A stretch of DNA of 62,614 nt from Candidatus Wolbachia massiliensis (GCF_014771645.1 NZ_CP061738.1:1184043-1246656), one strand, 5' to 3'; positions 7,738-18,146 are shown, counted from the first letter of the stretch. A program made the numbers and translations. The notes: generated by a model from the sequence alone, not told the origin.

Positions 7738-9015
7738 ATGCATAAAATATTAGTAAGGAGTATTCATAAACCCTTGATTGGAAAAGTCAAGGTTAATGGT
7801 TCAAAAAATGCTATTCTACCAATAATGGCAGCAAGCCTCTTATGTAGCTCTTCAGTAATTTTATATAATGTACCTGATTTAATTGATGTGCATTTGATGT
7901 CTGAATTGCTTGAAAGTCTTGGAGCGGGAGTAAACTTTATGCACAATAAAGAATACAAAGCAAATCATACTTTGGAAATTGACTGCAGCAATATTAATAA
8001 TCATATAATACCACATGAAACTGCTAGCAAGCTGCGAGCGTCTTTTTTAATGCTTGGTCCAATTCTCAGTAGACTTGGTAAAATTACAACAGTTTTTCCT
8101 GGTGGATGCAATATTGGAAAGCGTCCCGTTGATATGCATATCAAAGCGTTAGAAGAAATGGGAGCTCAAATTGAAATTGATGGTTGTAACATAACCGCAA
8201 CAGTAAAAGGAAAGCTACAGGGAAAAGAAATTACATTAGAGAAAATAAGTGTTGGTGCAACGGAAAATATAATAATGGCAGCAACACTTGCAGAAGGAGT
8301 GACAATAATAAATAATGCTGCAACAGAGCCGGAAATTCTTGATTTGATAGAGTTCTTAAAGAAAATGGGTGCTGATATTGAGATTAGCAATAAAAAGATT
8401 ACAATAACAGGAGTTGAAGCATTAAACGGATGTGCTTACAAAATAATGTCAGATCGCATAGAGGCTGGTACATATGCACTAGCTGCTGTAATCACCAACG
8501 GTGAGTTGATGTTAGAAGAAATAAATTTATCTGATATAAGATGTATTGCAAATGAGTTGGAATCTATAGGAGGAAGAATTAAATCACATAACAAAGGTAT
8601 TATTTTTTCTAGAAAAAATGGCTCTATTAAATCTATCAACATTGCAACGGGCTCATACCCTAGCTTTCCCAGTGATATGCAACCACAACTGATGTCTGCA
8701 ATGTGTATTGCTGATGGGATATCTGTCATTGAAGAAAACGTTTTTGAAAATAGGTTTACACATGCAAATGAATTGAGAAAGTTAGGTGCTAATATCAACA
8801 TAGAGAAAAATAAAGCTATTATAAATAGCACAAAAAGCTTGTCTGGAGCTAATCTATATGCTACTGACTTAAGGTCGACAGCAGCTTTGATACTTGCTTC
8901 TTTGGTAGCTGGCGGAGAAACTATAATAAATAATTCACATCATTTATGGAGAGGGTATGAAGCAATGCATGAAAAACTCAATTCATGTGGAGCTAATATC
9001 TCTATTTCATCCTGA
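7738..9015 (+). CDS. murA: UDP-N-acetylglucosamine 1-carboxyvinyltransferase
   Basis: 425 residues, full length. Transfers enolpyruvate from PEP to UDP-GlcNAc, the first committed step to peptidoglycan precursors or lipid II. KNAILP near residues 23-28 supplies the conserved Lys-Asn pair. Cys124 in PGGCNIGKRPVD is the PEP-binding cysteine targeted by fosfomycin; the usual GGCAIG is changed to GGCNIG. The repeated inside-out alpha/beta barrel pattern (DRIEAGTY, LRSTAALILASLVAGG) is intact. It separates from thyX by only 9 bases, so it is probably co-transcribed. Together with glmS (22068) it shows the UDP-GlcNAc branch is retained. Confidence 0.97.
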   Translation: MHKILVRSIHKPLIGKVKVNGSKNAILPIMAASLLCSSSVILYNVPDLIDVHLMSELLESLGAGVNFMHNKEYKANHTLEIDCSNINNHIIPHETASKLRASFLMLGPILSRLGKITTVFPGGCNIGKRPVDMHIKALEEMGAQIEIDGCNITATVKGKLQGKEITLEKISVGATENIIMAATLAEGVTIINNAATEPEILDLIEFLKKMGADIEISNKKITITGVEALNGCAYKIMSDRIEAGTYALAAVITNGELMLEEINLSDIRCIANELESIGGRIKSHNKGIIFSRKNGSIKSINIATGSYPSFPSDMQPQLMSAMCIADGISVIEENVFENRFTHANELRKLGANINIEKNKAIINSTKSLSGANLYATDLRSTAALILASLVAGGETIINNSHHLWRGYEAMHEKLNSCGANISISS

Positions 9016-9024
9016 GGACATGTT

Positions 9025-9888
9025 ATGAATGAAGAGCATTATTCAACTAGACGAACCACAGTGAAAGAAATAGATGAAATCCTATACGAGGAACATAAGG
9101 TATTAGATCATGGGTTTATTCGAGTGGTGGATTATATGGGCTCTGATAGCGCTATAGTCCAAGCTGCTCGTGTTTCTTATGGAAAGGGAACAAAACAAGT
9201 AAATCAAGATGAGGCACTTATAAAGTATTTGATGAGACATTACCACACAACTCCATTTGAAATGTGTGAAATTAAGTTTCACGTGAAACTTCCAATTTTT
9301 GTTGCAAGGCAATGGATAAGGCATAGAACTGCGAATGTAAATGAATATTCAGCAAGGTATTCAATTCTTGATCACGAGTTTTATATACCAAAACCAGAAC
9401 AGGTTGCAAAACAATCCGATAATAATAAACAAGGTAGTGGTGAAGCTTTTGACTTAGGTACCTCAAAGGAAATAATGAATTCTATGACAAATGACTCTAA
9501 TTTAGTATATTCTCATTATAGTGAATTTATTGAGCAAGGGCTTGCAAGAGAAATCGCCCGGGCTAACCTAACACTTAATTATTACACGCAATTCTATTGG
9601 AAGATAGATCTACATAATCTTCTTCATTTTCTGAGACTTAGAGCTGATAAGCATGCCCAATATGAGATCAGAGTCTATGCAGAAGCCATGCTAGAGATAA
9701 TAAAAAAATGGGTTCCATTAACCTACAATGCCTTTGTTGAATATTGTTTAGAATCAGCATGCATTTCAAGAACCGGTCTGGAAATAATTCGCAAATTAAT
9801 AAGAGGAGAGAATGTTACCAGAGAAGGAAGTGGAGTTGGTAAAAGAGAGTGGGACGAGCTGATGTCCGTACTTGATGAAAAATCTTAA
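9025..9888 (+). CDS. thyX: FAD-dependent thymidylate synthase
   Basis: 287 residues. Makes dTMP from dUMP using methylenetetrahydrofolate and FADH2. The ThyX signature [14 protein letters not shown] is at residues 99-112, close to the RHRxxSxNExSxRY consensus, with Asn in place of the first Ser. R[11 protein letters not shown] and [14 protein letters not shown] (FAD and dUMP binding) follow. ThyX in place of ThyA is typical of Rickettsiales. A second ATG lies further downstream, but the first start fits the spacing to murA. Confidence 0.97.
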   Translation: MNEEHYSTRRTTVKEIDEILYEEHKVLDHGFIRVVDYMGSDSAIVQAARVSYGKGTKQVNQDEALIKYLMRHYHTTPFEMCEIKFHVKLPIFVARQWIRHRTANVNEYSARYSILDHEFYIPKPEQVAKQSDNNKQGSGEAFDLGTSKEIMNSMTNDSNLVYSHYSEFIEQGLAREIARANLTLNYYTQFYWKIDLHNLLHFLRLRADKHAQYEIRVYAEAMLEIIKKWVPLTYNAFVEYCLESACISRTGLEIIRKLIRGENVTREGSGVGKREWDELMSVLDEKS

Positions 9889-9945
9889 AGGTAAAAATAT
9901 GTACATCAGCTCTCTTCATTAGTTAACTCTCGTTTATCTTTTACG

Positions 9946-11532
9946 TCATAACAACTCATCATTTTTATAGAACATTTCATTAAAATCACCCAAAGTTCCA
10001 AAATCTTTATCTTGAATAAATAGATGACCATCTACTATGTACGCTTTGTCAAGAGTAAATGGTTCATAATTATGACTGTGAGCTGGTGTAACAATTTCAT
10101 TATATAAAACCATAACTTGCTCATAGTTATACTCTTTGCTTACATGGTATTTGTTACGTACGGTATCATAAAAATTCTTTACATCATCATATGTAACTTG
10201 CAGTTCTACATTATACTTTCCCATCTCAAAAGGATCACCTGTCTTGACTTTCAAGGGATGTGGTGAAAAATCTTCTTTCTTGTCATTTTGCATACTGTTT
10301 ATTGCACTCGTTATAATAACCTCTTCTTGCAAGTCTTTTTTATTGGAAAATAGCTCCTCTTGGGGCTCTAAAGTTTCGTTTTCGTATTTTGTATGAGTAT
10401 TGACTGAATTACTAACTTTTTCTCCTTCATCGTCTTCTTCAGCTGCCCTTCTCTTCCTAGACTTAATTTCATTTTCTACCATGACTTCTTCGTCTATTTG
10501 CTCATTATCAATTGTAAATTCAGTATCTGATTGACCTGCCCAGTGATCATTCCTCTCTAAACTATTAGATAATTCCTCAGATAACTGATTATCACTAAAA
10601 TACTGATTCTTAGTGCTTAAGTTGCTTGCATAAGAATCAAAATCAAATGTTGAATAAAATCCACTGTCAAGATCAGGATAGGAGCTTCTATTGAGCACAA
10701 AAAATAAATCTTCGTAGCTAAGAAGCATGTCATAACCAGAGCTAGCACAGTATAAATATTCACTACCTTCACTTTCTGGGTGGTGTTTATATTCTGCTAT
10801 GTAGTATTTACTTGGATCAAGGATTACCTTATTGTCCTCTTCCTCATCAAATTGTAAAACTACTACTGAACGCCCATTACCTAAATCATTACCTTTTACC
10901 ACTTTAAACAAAGTAATATCGCCCTTTTCCATGAGTTCTTTTAATTCTTCATTTTTTCGATACAATTCTTCTTCTACTTGTCTTTTCTCTCTTGCTAATT
11001 TTACCTCTCTTTCAGCAACTTCTTCTTGTATCTTTAAAAATACATCTTGTGTGGCCAGGCCGTTTGTATTGCTTAAGAATTTACCTAACATGCTTGATGC
11101 AATTGGTGACAACTCACCACTATCATCAAAAACTTTTTCCTCTGCCTTATTGTAGTAGTTCGGGTTATACATTACAGCTAAAGGATAAAAACCATAATCT
11201 ACAATTGACGTTCCATCAGACGACAATTCTATCGAGAATCCGTTATGATTAAGTGGAAGGTTGGAAGCTAAATATCTACCATTGTCACCCTTAACGTATA
11301 GCTCGCTTCTACCATTATGCTCACTATACTTATTGTAATAGATGTAAAAGTTCTCAGAATTAAGATCCAAGTAGTTATCTAGATTGTCAAATTGAACTGT
11401 ACCACCAAGTTTTTCATGTAAAAGATTTTTGCTTTCACTTGTGAGATTTATACGCGCAGAAAAGTAATATGTATCTGGTATAGGCTCGCCTTTTTCTATC
11501 TTGAAGTTCAAAGTAATTGTACCATTAACCAT
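9946..11532 (-). CDS. Large acidic protein of unknown function, NLS-like patch
   Basis: 528 residues; I do not recognise the family. No signal peptide or membrane segment is visible. Residues 1-165 look beta-rich. Residues about 165-203 are highly charged and probably coiled coil (EEVAEREVKLAREKRQVEEE). Residues 290-425 are acidic, low in complexity and probably disordered; within them KSRKRRA (357-363) is followed by an acidic run and resembles a monopartite nuclear localisation signal. The C-terminal 100 residues look folded again. The gene stands alone between thyX and rho on the minus strand. A secreted host-acting protein is possible but unproven. Confidence 0.8.
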   Translation of the reverse strand: MVNGTITLNFKIEKGEPIPDTYYFSARINLTSESKNLLHEKLGGTVQFDNLDNYLDLNSENFYIYYNKYSEHNGRSELYVKGDNGRYLASNLPLNHNGFSIELSSDGTSIVDYGFYPLAVMYNPNYYNKAEEKVFDDSGELSPIASSMLGKFLSNTNGLATQDVFLKIQEEVAEREVKLAREKRQVEEELYRKNEELKELMEKGDITLFKVVKGNDLGNGRSVVVLQFDEEEDNKVILDPSKYYIAEYKHHPESEGSEYLYCASSGYDMLLSYEDLFFVLNRSSYPDLDSGFYSTFDFDSYASNLSTKNQYFSDNQLSEELSNSLERNDHWAGQSDTEFTIDNEQIDEEVMVENEIKSRKRRAAEEDDEGEKVSNSVNTHTKYENETLEPQEELFSNKKDLQEEVIITSAINSMQNDKKEDFSPHPLKVKTGDPFEMGKYNVELQVTYDDVKNFYDTVRNKYHVSKEYNYEQVMVLYNEIVTPAHSHNYEPFTLDKAYIVDGHLFIQDKDFGTLGDFNEMFYKNDELL

Positions 11533-11770
11533 AAGTGGCCTCCGTAAACCGTATAAATTTATTAATCATCTTATTTATCAATTATACGGTGTGTACTATG
11601 AAAAATATGTTAAAAGTTAAGGTTTTTTCTATATCTAGATAAGGTTACCTTTGAAAAGAGAACTCTTATCTACTGAACAGATTTTATATCTAAGGCCACA
11701 CAATAGAGTACTTCTTTTCTCCATTTAATGCTTAAGCTAAAATTAGATGCTCTTACGAAATAAAAGGCTC

Positions 11771-13186
11771 TTAATTATTCATAGAGTTAAAAAAGTCAGC
11801 ATTACTCTTTGTTAAAAGTAGTTTGTCGCGTAAAAATTCCATTGCTTCAACAGATCCCATAGGATTAAGTATCCTACGCAATACCCATATTTTATTTAAT
11901 ATAGCCTTATCAATTAATAGTTCTTCCTTTCTAGTTCCAGATTTCGTAATGTCAATAGCTGGAAATATTCGCTTATCGGCAAGTTTTCTATCAAGTATAA
12001 TCTCAGCATTACCTGTACCTTTAAACTCTTCAAAGATAACTTCATCCATTTTTGAACCAGTTTCTACAAGAGCAGTGGCAATTATTGTCAAAGAACCGCC
12101 ATTTTCAATATTACGAGCCGCTCCAAAAAAACGTTTTGGTCTTTGCAGCGCATTTGAATCTACACCACCAGTTAAAACTTTTCCGGATGAAGGAATAACT
12201 GCATTGTAAGCACGTGCAAGACGAGTTATAGAGTCGAGCAAAATTACAACATCCTTTTTATGCTCAACCATTCTTTTAGCTTTTTCTATTACTATTTCAG
12301 CAAGTTGTACATGACGGTAAGCAGGTTCATCAAATGTAGAGCTCACTACTTCACCACGTACAGAGCGCATCATGTCTGTCACTTCCTCAGGTCTTTCGTC
12401 TATAAGTAACACTATTAGTTCTATTTCAGGATGATTTGTGGCTATAGAGTGAGCCATCTGCTGAAGCAATATTGTTTTTCCTGTGCGAGGTGGCGCAACT
12501 ATTAACGCCCTTTGTCCTTTTCCAAGAGGTGCAACTATATCCACAGCGCGCATATTTATGTCTTTTTTGCTATCTCCGCTGCTGTTGTTTTCAAGAATTA
12601 AACTTCCTTCAGGGTAAAGAGGAAGTAAATTATCAAAATGAACGTACTTTCTCAACTCACTTACTTCAGTGGAATTTATACTTTGGACCTTAGTTAAAGT
12701 AAAATATCTTTCTTTTTCACCAGGCGGTCTTATTTCTCCGCATATCATATCCCCTGTACGCAGATTAAATTTTTTTATTTGTCCACTGGAAATATAAACG
12801 TCGTCAGTACTCGGAGCATAATTTGCGCTTGCTGAACGCAAGAAGCCGAAACCATCAGATAATATTTCCACTATCCCGCTTCCTGTAGTAACACCCCCTT
12901 CTTCGCTCATTTTCTTCATTAAGCTGAATATCATTTCCTGTTTCAGCATTCTGCCATTGCCTTTACCATTAGTTGAAATTTTTCTTTCTTCAGCTAGTTT
13001 TAACAGTTCTTCTGCTGTTTTCCCCCTAAGTTCACTCAGATCTAGTGCTTTGCCGTTCTCCTTCACGTCTTCATTTGTTGTTTGTTTTACCATATCATTA
13101 TTGGAAATTTGTTCACTTTTTTTTACTGATTTTGGTTCAGTTGTAACCTTGTCTTTTGCTAAAACATCTTCATTGATTGTTGTCAT
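11771..13186 (-). CDS. rho: Transcription termination factor Rho
   Basis: 471 residues against 419 in E. coli; the excess is a charged N-terminal tail of about 48 residues. A Rho_N helical domain ([19 protein letters not shown]) follows, then a cold-shock-like RNA-binding domain with GFGFLRS at 112-118 and the hexameric ATPase core. Walker A is APPRTGKTI at 231-239; Walker B is [16 protein letters not shown]; the Q/R-loop regions are intact. It acts as a ring translocase that ends transcription. It stands alone, with about 240 bp before and 200 bp after. Confidence 0.97.
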   Translation of the reverse strand: MTTINEDVLAKDKVTTEPKSVKKSEQISNNDMVKQTTNEDVKENGKALDLSELRGKTAEELLKLAEERKISTNGKGNGRMLKQEMIFSLMKKMSEEGGVTTGSGIVEILSDGFGFLRSASANYAPSTDDVYISSGQIKKFNLRTGDMICGEIRPPGEKERYFTLTKVQSINSTEVSELRKYVHFDNLLPLYPEGSLILENNSSGDSKKDINMRAVDIVAPLGKGQRALIVAPPRTGKTILLQQMAHSIATNHPEIELIVLLIDERPEEVTDMMRSVRGEVVSSTFDEPAYRHVQLAEIVIEKAKRMVEHKKDVVILLDSITRLARAYNAVIPSSGKVLTGGVDSNALQRPKRFFGAARNIENGGSLTIIATALVETGSKMDEVIFEEFKGTGNAEIILDRKLADKRIFPAIDITKSGTRKEELLIDKAILNKIWVLRRILNPMGSVEAMEFLRDKLLLTKSNADFFNSMNN

Positions 13187-13393
13187 AGTCCTCCAAAAAC
13201 TTTAATTGATGCTTGCTAACCTAAAATGTGACTACAAGATAATAAATTAGACTGAGCTAATCTTCAGGAAGTATCAAACCCAAATTACTATTAAGCTATA
13301 TACTTTATCTAAATATTATACCAATAAACACTAGCAAGTCAAGTTAATTTAATATTAACAAGGTATAAAAATAGATAAACAATTTAAAAAACT

Positions 13394-14002
13394 TTAATAG
13401 TTTTCCTTGATGTTCTTGAGCCTTTCTTGTTTCTCTTCTTTTACTTTTGCTTTTTCTATTTCTACCTCTAAATCTTCTTGGCTGCATAAGCCGAGCAGTA
13501 CAGGATCTTGAGGTTTTATATTTTGCATGTTATAATGAGACCCGTCCCTTACTTGCTCCACTGTATAATTTGTTGTACTGATTAATTTAGCTATAACGTT
13601 GTTATCCAAGATAGGAAATTTTTTGATTAAATAATAAATTGCATCAGGTTTATCTCTACGCCTTGCTACAGAAGCAAAACCAAAAATGTTACCGATTACC
13701 TTACTTCTTTTTTTTACATTTTTTGCAATCAAACTTGGGATACGATTTGGGTTTTTTTTACAGTCATCAATTTCTTTTTCAGTTATTATCCCAGAAATAA
13801 CAGGATTAAATTTTTCTACATCTATCTCTTCATCAGCTATATCTTGTACCTCCTCAAGGGCTAATCTACAACATTGTGCTATTTGATTAAAAGTTAAAGC
13901 AGTATTATCTACTAGCCAAGCAGCAATTTGCATAAGAAACTGTTTATTTCTATCACTCTTACCTTTAGAAAGTTCCGTTGCCATCAAAGAAGTATCTCCC
14001 AT
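13394..14002 (-). CDS. trcR: Cell-cycle regulator TrcR-like (DUF1013)
   Basis: 202 residues. AAWLVDNTALTFNQIAQCCRLALEEVQDIADEEI near the N-terminus and PDAIYYLIKKFPILDNNVIAKLISTT followed by NIKPQDPVLLGLCSQEDLE match the alphaproteobacterial DUF1013/TrcR family known from Caulobacter. Both halves look like helix-turn-helix units, suggesting DNA or RNA-polymerase contact. The C-terminal 20 residues are lysine/glutamate-rich. A second ATG at residue 7 (13984) is an alternative start. The gene is alone downstream of rho on the same strand. Confidence 0.88.
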   Translation of the reverse strand: MGDTSLMATELSKGKSDRNKQFLMQIAAWLVDNTALTFNQIAQCCRLALEEVQDIADEEIDVEKFNPVISGIITEKEIDDCKKNPNRIPSLIAKNVKKRSKVIGNIFGFASVARRRDKPDAIYYLIKKFPILDNNVIAKLISTTNYTVEQVRDGSHYNMQNIKPQDPVLLGLCSQEDLEVEIEKAKVKEEKQERLKNIKENY

Positions 14003-14190
14003 TTAAAATATATTCCTTGTCGTTGCATAGAGCTAAAATATAAGCTATTAAAATTAAAAAAGCATTAATTTTATCACTGAATGGCTTTTTGTTTTTTTAT
14101 TTTTCAAGCTAATTGAGCAACTAGGCCTATTTTGAGCGATCGGAAAAATATTTTGCCTTTAGGTACAACAACTTATAGCTTAACCCACAA

Positions 14191-14705
14191 CCGCATAAAC
14201 TTATAATTCGAAAGCAACCCCAACCCTCATCAAAAACAAAAAAAGTTACTTGACAAACCTCTCCAATCCTCTTATCATAGGGGTGAAGCTATTTATTTAT
14301 CTTCAGTCTGTGCAGATAAAAACGACAAAAAAACTTAGTATATCTGGCGTGTCATTATTTAATTTTCGCACTATGTGCACCTTATGTCTTTATAAAATTT
14401 TTAGGTTTTTACCTAATATGAGCTAAAATGCGCTTTAAAAGCGTTACAAGACATTAAAAAACGCCAACTTATAAAATGGATAGTAAATAATTTAGCTATC
14501 GGGGTTTTATTTGCCTTTTTTTCTGCTTAGTTAAACTTTTACAGCTAAGGTTAGTTGCAATTAAAAGGCAGCTAAGTCGCATTTATTAAACGTTTTAGAA
14601 TAAAAAAACGCCGATATTTCGACACAAAAGTGAATAACTGGCCACCACAGGGCTTCTTTTGCCTTTTTCTCCATTTGGTAAATTTCTTAAATATTTGTGA
14701 CTGAG
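14191..14705 (+). repeat. Dispersed leader element, copy R3 (solo, two-module form)
   Basis: Begins with aaagcaaccccaaccctcat and the promoter at 14250-14278. It then carries two versions of the same module: a gcgctttaaaagcgt hairpin plus aaaaacgccaa plus ttttatttgcctttttttctg (about 14430-14540), and a second cgcatttattaaacg plus aaaaacgccga plus cttcttttgcctttttctcc (about 14545-14690). It ends in tttcttaaatatttgtgactga. No PD-(D/E)XK gene follows; a palindromic repeat does. The next gene downstream on this strand is at 15044. Confidence 0.75.
14250..14278 (+). promoter_or_regulatory. Sigma-70-type promoter of leader element R3
   Basis: TTGACA (14250-14255), 17-bp spacer, TATCAT (14273-14278), reading toward 15044. 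The hexamers and spacing agree with the other four intact copies. Confidence 0.7.
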
Positions 14706-14913
14706 ATCCCGCTGCGGGATGACGAAATAACAGCAGCGCTCTTTATGATGTCAGCATTAGAATGACAGCATAGGGGTACTGCTTTTCCCATTTAGTAAAT
14801 TTCTTAATATTTGTGACTGAAGTGACTGAGATCCCGCTGCGGGATGATGTGGTGCTGCCGTCATTCCACAGGGAGATCTGATCTTGTTAGCGTGATCTAT
14901 ACCGCAGCGGTAT
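14706..14913. repeat. Dispersed palindromic repeats after R3
   Basis: The near-perfect palindrome atcccgctgcgggat occurs at 14706-14720 and 14831-14845, and the related ataccgcagcggtat at 14899-14913. Between them the element end (cccatttagtaaatttcttaatatttgtgactga, about 14789-14823) is repeated. These are tgtcatccc-type intergenic repeats of the kind also seen at 40850-40993 and 47160-47411. No coding potential is seen from 14003 to 15043. Confidence 0.7.
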
Positions 14914-15043
14914 GACGGCTTTTCAAATTGTCAGTCAACCTAAATTACTTTAGCTATAGAAGCCATAACGATACAAGAAAAAATAAACAGCTATTATTTT
15001 TTTAGTAATTAAGTAAAATAGAATAAAAGATTATGGGGAAACT

Positions 15044-16447
15044 TTGAAAAATAAGATAAAAAAGATAATAATTTCAGGAAAGGAAGTATGGCCAATAATC
15101 GAAGGTGGTAAAGGCATTGCAGTTAGTGATGGAAGGTCAAGTGGAGCGTTTGCTGCAGCAGATGCTGTTGGAACATTTTCTGGTGCAAATGCTAAGCTTA
15201 TTGACAGTAATGGTGAGTTAGTACCACTGATTTACAAAGGCAAGACAAGGAATGAAAAACATGAGGAATTGATTGAGTATAGTATCGAAGCTGGAATTAG
15301 TCAGGCAAAAATAGCGAACGAAATATCAAAAGGTCATGGAAGAGTGCATATGAATGTGCTTTGGGAAATGGGAGCAGCAGAGCGTGTGCTGCATGGTATA
15401 CTAGAAAAAGCAAAAGGCTTAGTTCATGGTATTACCTGTGGTGCCGGCATGCCTTACAGGCTTGGAGAAATTGCAGCTAAATATCAGGTTTACTATTACC
15501 CTATTATTTCATCAGTACGCGCTTTTAAAGCGTTATGGAAGCGTGCTTATCAAAAAATATCTTCCTATTTGCTTGGTGGAGTAGTATACGAAGATCCATG
15601 GCTTGCTGGAGGACATAATGGACTAAGTAATAGTGAAAATCCAGAGCTACCACAGGCTCCATTTGAAAGGGTTGCAGAGCTTAGGTCTTTTATGAATGAG
15701 ATAGGTCTTTCAGAAACGCCAATTGTTATGGCAGGGGGAGTATGGCACTTGAAAGATTGGGAACACTGGCTTAACAATCTGCAAATTGGACCAATAGCTT
15801 TTCAGTTTGGTACTCGTCCACTTTTGACAAAAGAAAGCCCGATTTCTCCAGAGTGGAAAAAGAAGCTATTAACTTTGGAAGAAGGTGATGTGTTTTTGAA
15901 TAAATTCAGTCCAACTGGTTTTTACTCGTCTGCAGTAAAAAATAACTTTATACGCGAGTTGCACGAACGAAACTTACGTCAAATAAAGTTTTCAGAAAAT
16001 GCAAATGAAGAATTTAATAATGAATTTGCGATTGGTGCAAGAGGTAGAAAAATTTACCTCACTTCAAAGGACAAAGAAATGGCAAATACCTGGGCTAAAG
16101 CAGGGTATACGGAAGTAATGAAAACTCCAGATACAACTGTTATTTTTGTGACACCAGACAAGTTTGCGGAGATAAGACAAGATCAAATCAATTGCATGGG
16201 ATGCTTAAGCCATTGTTTGTTTAGCAATTGGAAAGATCATGGCGATCATTCAACAGGACGCAAACCAGATCCACGAAGTTTTTGTATACAAAAGACACTG
16301 CAGAATATTGTACATGATGGTGATATTGAAAATGAACTCATGTTTTCTGGACACAATGCATATAAATTTAAACAAGATCCATTTTACAAGAATGGCTACG
16401 TACCAACAGTAAAAGAACTAGTGGAAAGAATATTGACAGGATATTGA
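15044..16447 (+). CDS. NAD(P)H-dependent flavin oxidoreductase, nitronate monooxygenase-like
   Basis: 467 residues, TTG start preceded by a ggggaaac purine stretch; the closer ATG at 15033 runs into a stop, which supports the TTG. An FMN-dependent TIM barrel of the 2-nitropropane dioxygenase/PfaD type is suggested by VHGITCGAGMPYRLGEIA, VYYYPIISSVRAFKALWKR, GGHNG (catalytic/FMN loop), PIVMAGGVW and FQFGTRPLLT. The C-terminal extension holds CMGCLSHC and a further cysteine (SFCIQ), possibly a metal site, as in longer PfaD-like members. The substrate is not predictable; redox detoxification is a guess. It lies downstream of leader element R3, which could supply transcription. Confidence 0.87.
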   Translation: MKNKIKKIIISGKEVWPIIEGGKGIAVSDGRSSGAFAAADAVGTFSGANAKLIDSNGELVPLIYKGKTRNEKHEELIEYSIEAGISQAKIANEISKGHGRVHMNVLWEMGAAERVLHGILEKAKGLVHGITCGAGMPYRLGEIAAKYQVYYYPIISSVRAFKALWKRAYQKISSYLLGGVVYEDPWLAGGHNGLSNSENPELPQAPFERVAELRSFMNEIGLSETPIVMAGGVWHLKDWEHWLNNLQIGPIAFQFGTRPLLTKESPISPEWKKKLLTLEEGDVFLNKFSPTGFYSSAVKNNFIRELHERNLRQIKFSENANEEFNNEFAIGARGRKIYLTSKDKEMANTWAKAGYTEVMKTPDTTVIFVTPDKFAEIRQDQINCMGCLSHCLFSNWKDHGDHSTGRKPDPRSFCIQKTLQNIVHDGDIENELMFSGHNAYKFKQDPFYKNGYVPTVKELVERILTGY

Positions 16448-16692
16448 GCTGGTGCTTAATTGACAAGAAGATGTTATTTTATTAAAATAATTTAATCTTA
16501 ATTTAATGGAAATATCTACACCAATATGTGATGGTGTTTTAAAAAGGTGTAATAGCTAACTTAAGTGAGACTTCCCCAAGTGCTAGAAACAGAGTTAACT
16601 TTTATTACTTAATAAGACGATCACACTCCCATATTATTCTGAGGAAACCTTTCCTTAGTTAGCTATCTAATGCAAAGTCTACTGTAGATCTG

Positions 16693-17172
16693 CTATAGCC
16701 CAAACTCTTCATTAATTTTATCAACTATTTCTTGTGGAGGGTCTTCTCCCCATCCCGAATATAAGATCTCTCCGTAATCTGCTACATCCATGGAGCCAGT
16801 TCTGCTTTTTGCAAGAAACATTTCTCTCTTTTCTTTATCAACTAAAACATAGTGCCACGCGGATTTTCCACGATCTTTACCACGGACTAAGTATATGAGA
16901 TCCGATCTACTTCTTCTTGTTGCATCAGCAAAAGATCTTTCGTTAACAGTTCTGCTTTTACTTTTTATGCCACCACTTTCAGAAAAAGCTTCTTTAGATT
17001 CAGTTTTTTTATTTGCTAACTCAGCAATTTTTCCTTTTTCCCCTAGCGCACGTTCTTTGGTGTTTTGAGATGAGTATTTGTTGGAAAAACCTCCCTTTGG
17101 AGAACTTCCATCACCAGAAGTTCTGTTTGCAAAACGCTTAGCAAATGAATTATCGTCGTTATTTTCTACCAT
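16693..17172 (-). CDS. Hypothetical protein, disordered N-terminus
   Basis: 159 residues, unrecognised. Residues 1-95 are rich in Ser, Lys, Gly and Asn and look disordered (FANRTSGDGSSPKGGFSNKY). Residues 100-159 look folded: DLIYLVRGKDRGKSAWHYVL, VDKEKREMFLAKSRTG, a mixed alpha/beta stretch ending in DPPQEIVDKINEEFGL. The C-terminal part keeps a regular coding pattern, so it is likely a real gene. It is convergent with the 15044 gene and divergent from miaA. Confidence 0.75.
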   Translation of the reverse strand: MVENNDDNSFAKRFANRTSGDGSSPKGGFSNKYSSQNTKERALGEKGKIAELANKKTESKEAFSESGGIKSKSRTVNERSFADATRRSRSDLIYLVRGKDRGKSAWHYVLVDKEKREMFLAKSRTGSMDVADYGEILYSGWGEDPPQEIVDKINEEFGL

Positions 17173-17249
17173 AAAGATATCTCCAAATTTTAGATTGTAG
17201 AATCCAAATTTTTACTACACTTTATCATACGTTAATTAAATTAATATAA

Positions 17250-18143
17250 ATGACAAACAATATAGTAATTATTACAGGAATCACAGCTTCAGGTAAATCA
17301 GAATTATGCGATAACCTAATAAAAAGATATAGGAATATTAGTATAATAAATTGTGATTCAAAGCAGGTATACAAAGAAATCCCGATAATTACCGCTCAAC
17401 CACCAAGGCAAAAAGAGTTTTACAAACTGTATGGTTATGTTTCAGCAAAAGAAAATTACTCAGTGGGTTTGTGGTTAGAGGACTTAAAAAAGGAAGTTGA
17501 TTACGCATTAGAAAATATGCAAACGCCCATCATCACTGGTGGGAGCGGTCTTTATATTAGCAGTTTAATCAAGGGCTTATCATCAATTCCACAAATAAGC
17601 CAAGAAGTAAGAAGAAATGTAAGCGAATTGAAGAAAAATTTAAGTAAAGAGGAGTTCTACGAATTGGTCCTAAGTAAAGACTTAAGAATTCAAGGAAAAA
17701 TATTTATGAATGACTCACATCGTCTTTCAAGGGCACTTGAGGTTATCACTGAAACTGGCAAGTCGATCTTTGTATGGCAAGAAAATAGACAGCCTCCTTT
17801 ATTCAGTAATTTTAAGATATATACAATTCTGCCCAAACGTGAAGATATTTACCGAAAAATAAATTCTCGTTTTATTACAATGATAGAAAATGGAGCAATT
17901 GATGAAGTAAAAGAGCTACTTAGCATGAACTTAGCTCCACATTTGCCAGCTATGAAAGCACATGGAGTGCCAGAAATTATAAAGTACTTGCAAGATGAAA
18001 TCACCTTAAATGAAGCGATACAAATTGCTCAAGCAAATACAAGGCATTACGCAAAACGTCAGTACACTTGGTTTAAAAATCAATTTCCAAATTCTGAAGT
18101 GGTTGATTGTGCGAACAAGCTGACAGAATTTGGGATATTTTGA
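17250..18143 (+). CDS. miaA: tRNA dimethylallyltransferase
   Basis: 297 residues, usual length about 300. Prenylates A37 of tRNAs reading UNN codons. The P-loop GITASGKSE is at 9-17, followed by NCDSKQVYKEIPIITAQP and GGSGLYISSLIKGLS. DSHRLSRALEVITETGKS contains the usual R-A-L-E-V motif. The insertion domain is short. DMAPP comes from the same isoprenoid pathway as the ispA product. It ends 3 bp before the opposing gene at 18147. Confidence 0.96.
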   Translation: MTNNIVIITGITASGKSELCDNLIKRYRNISIINCDSKQVYKEIPIITAQPPRQKEFYKLYGYVSAKENYSVGLWLEDLKKEVDYALENMQTPIITGGSGLYISSLIKGLSSIPQISQEVRRNVSELKKNLSKEEFYELVLSKDLRIQGKIFMNDSHRLSRALEVITETGKSIFVWQENRQPPLFSNFKIYTILPKREDIYRKINSRFITMIENGAIDEVKELLSMNLAPHLPAMKAHGVPEIIKYLQDEITLNEAIQIAQANTRHYAKRQYTWFKNQFPNSEVVDCANKLTEFGIF

Positions 18144-18146
18144 TTA

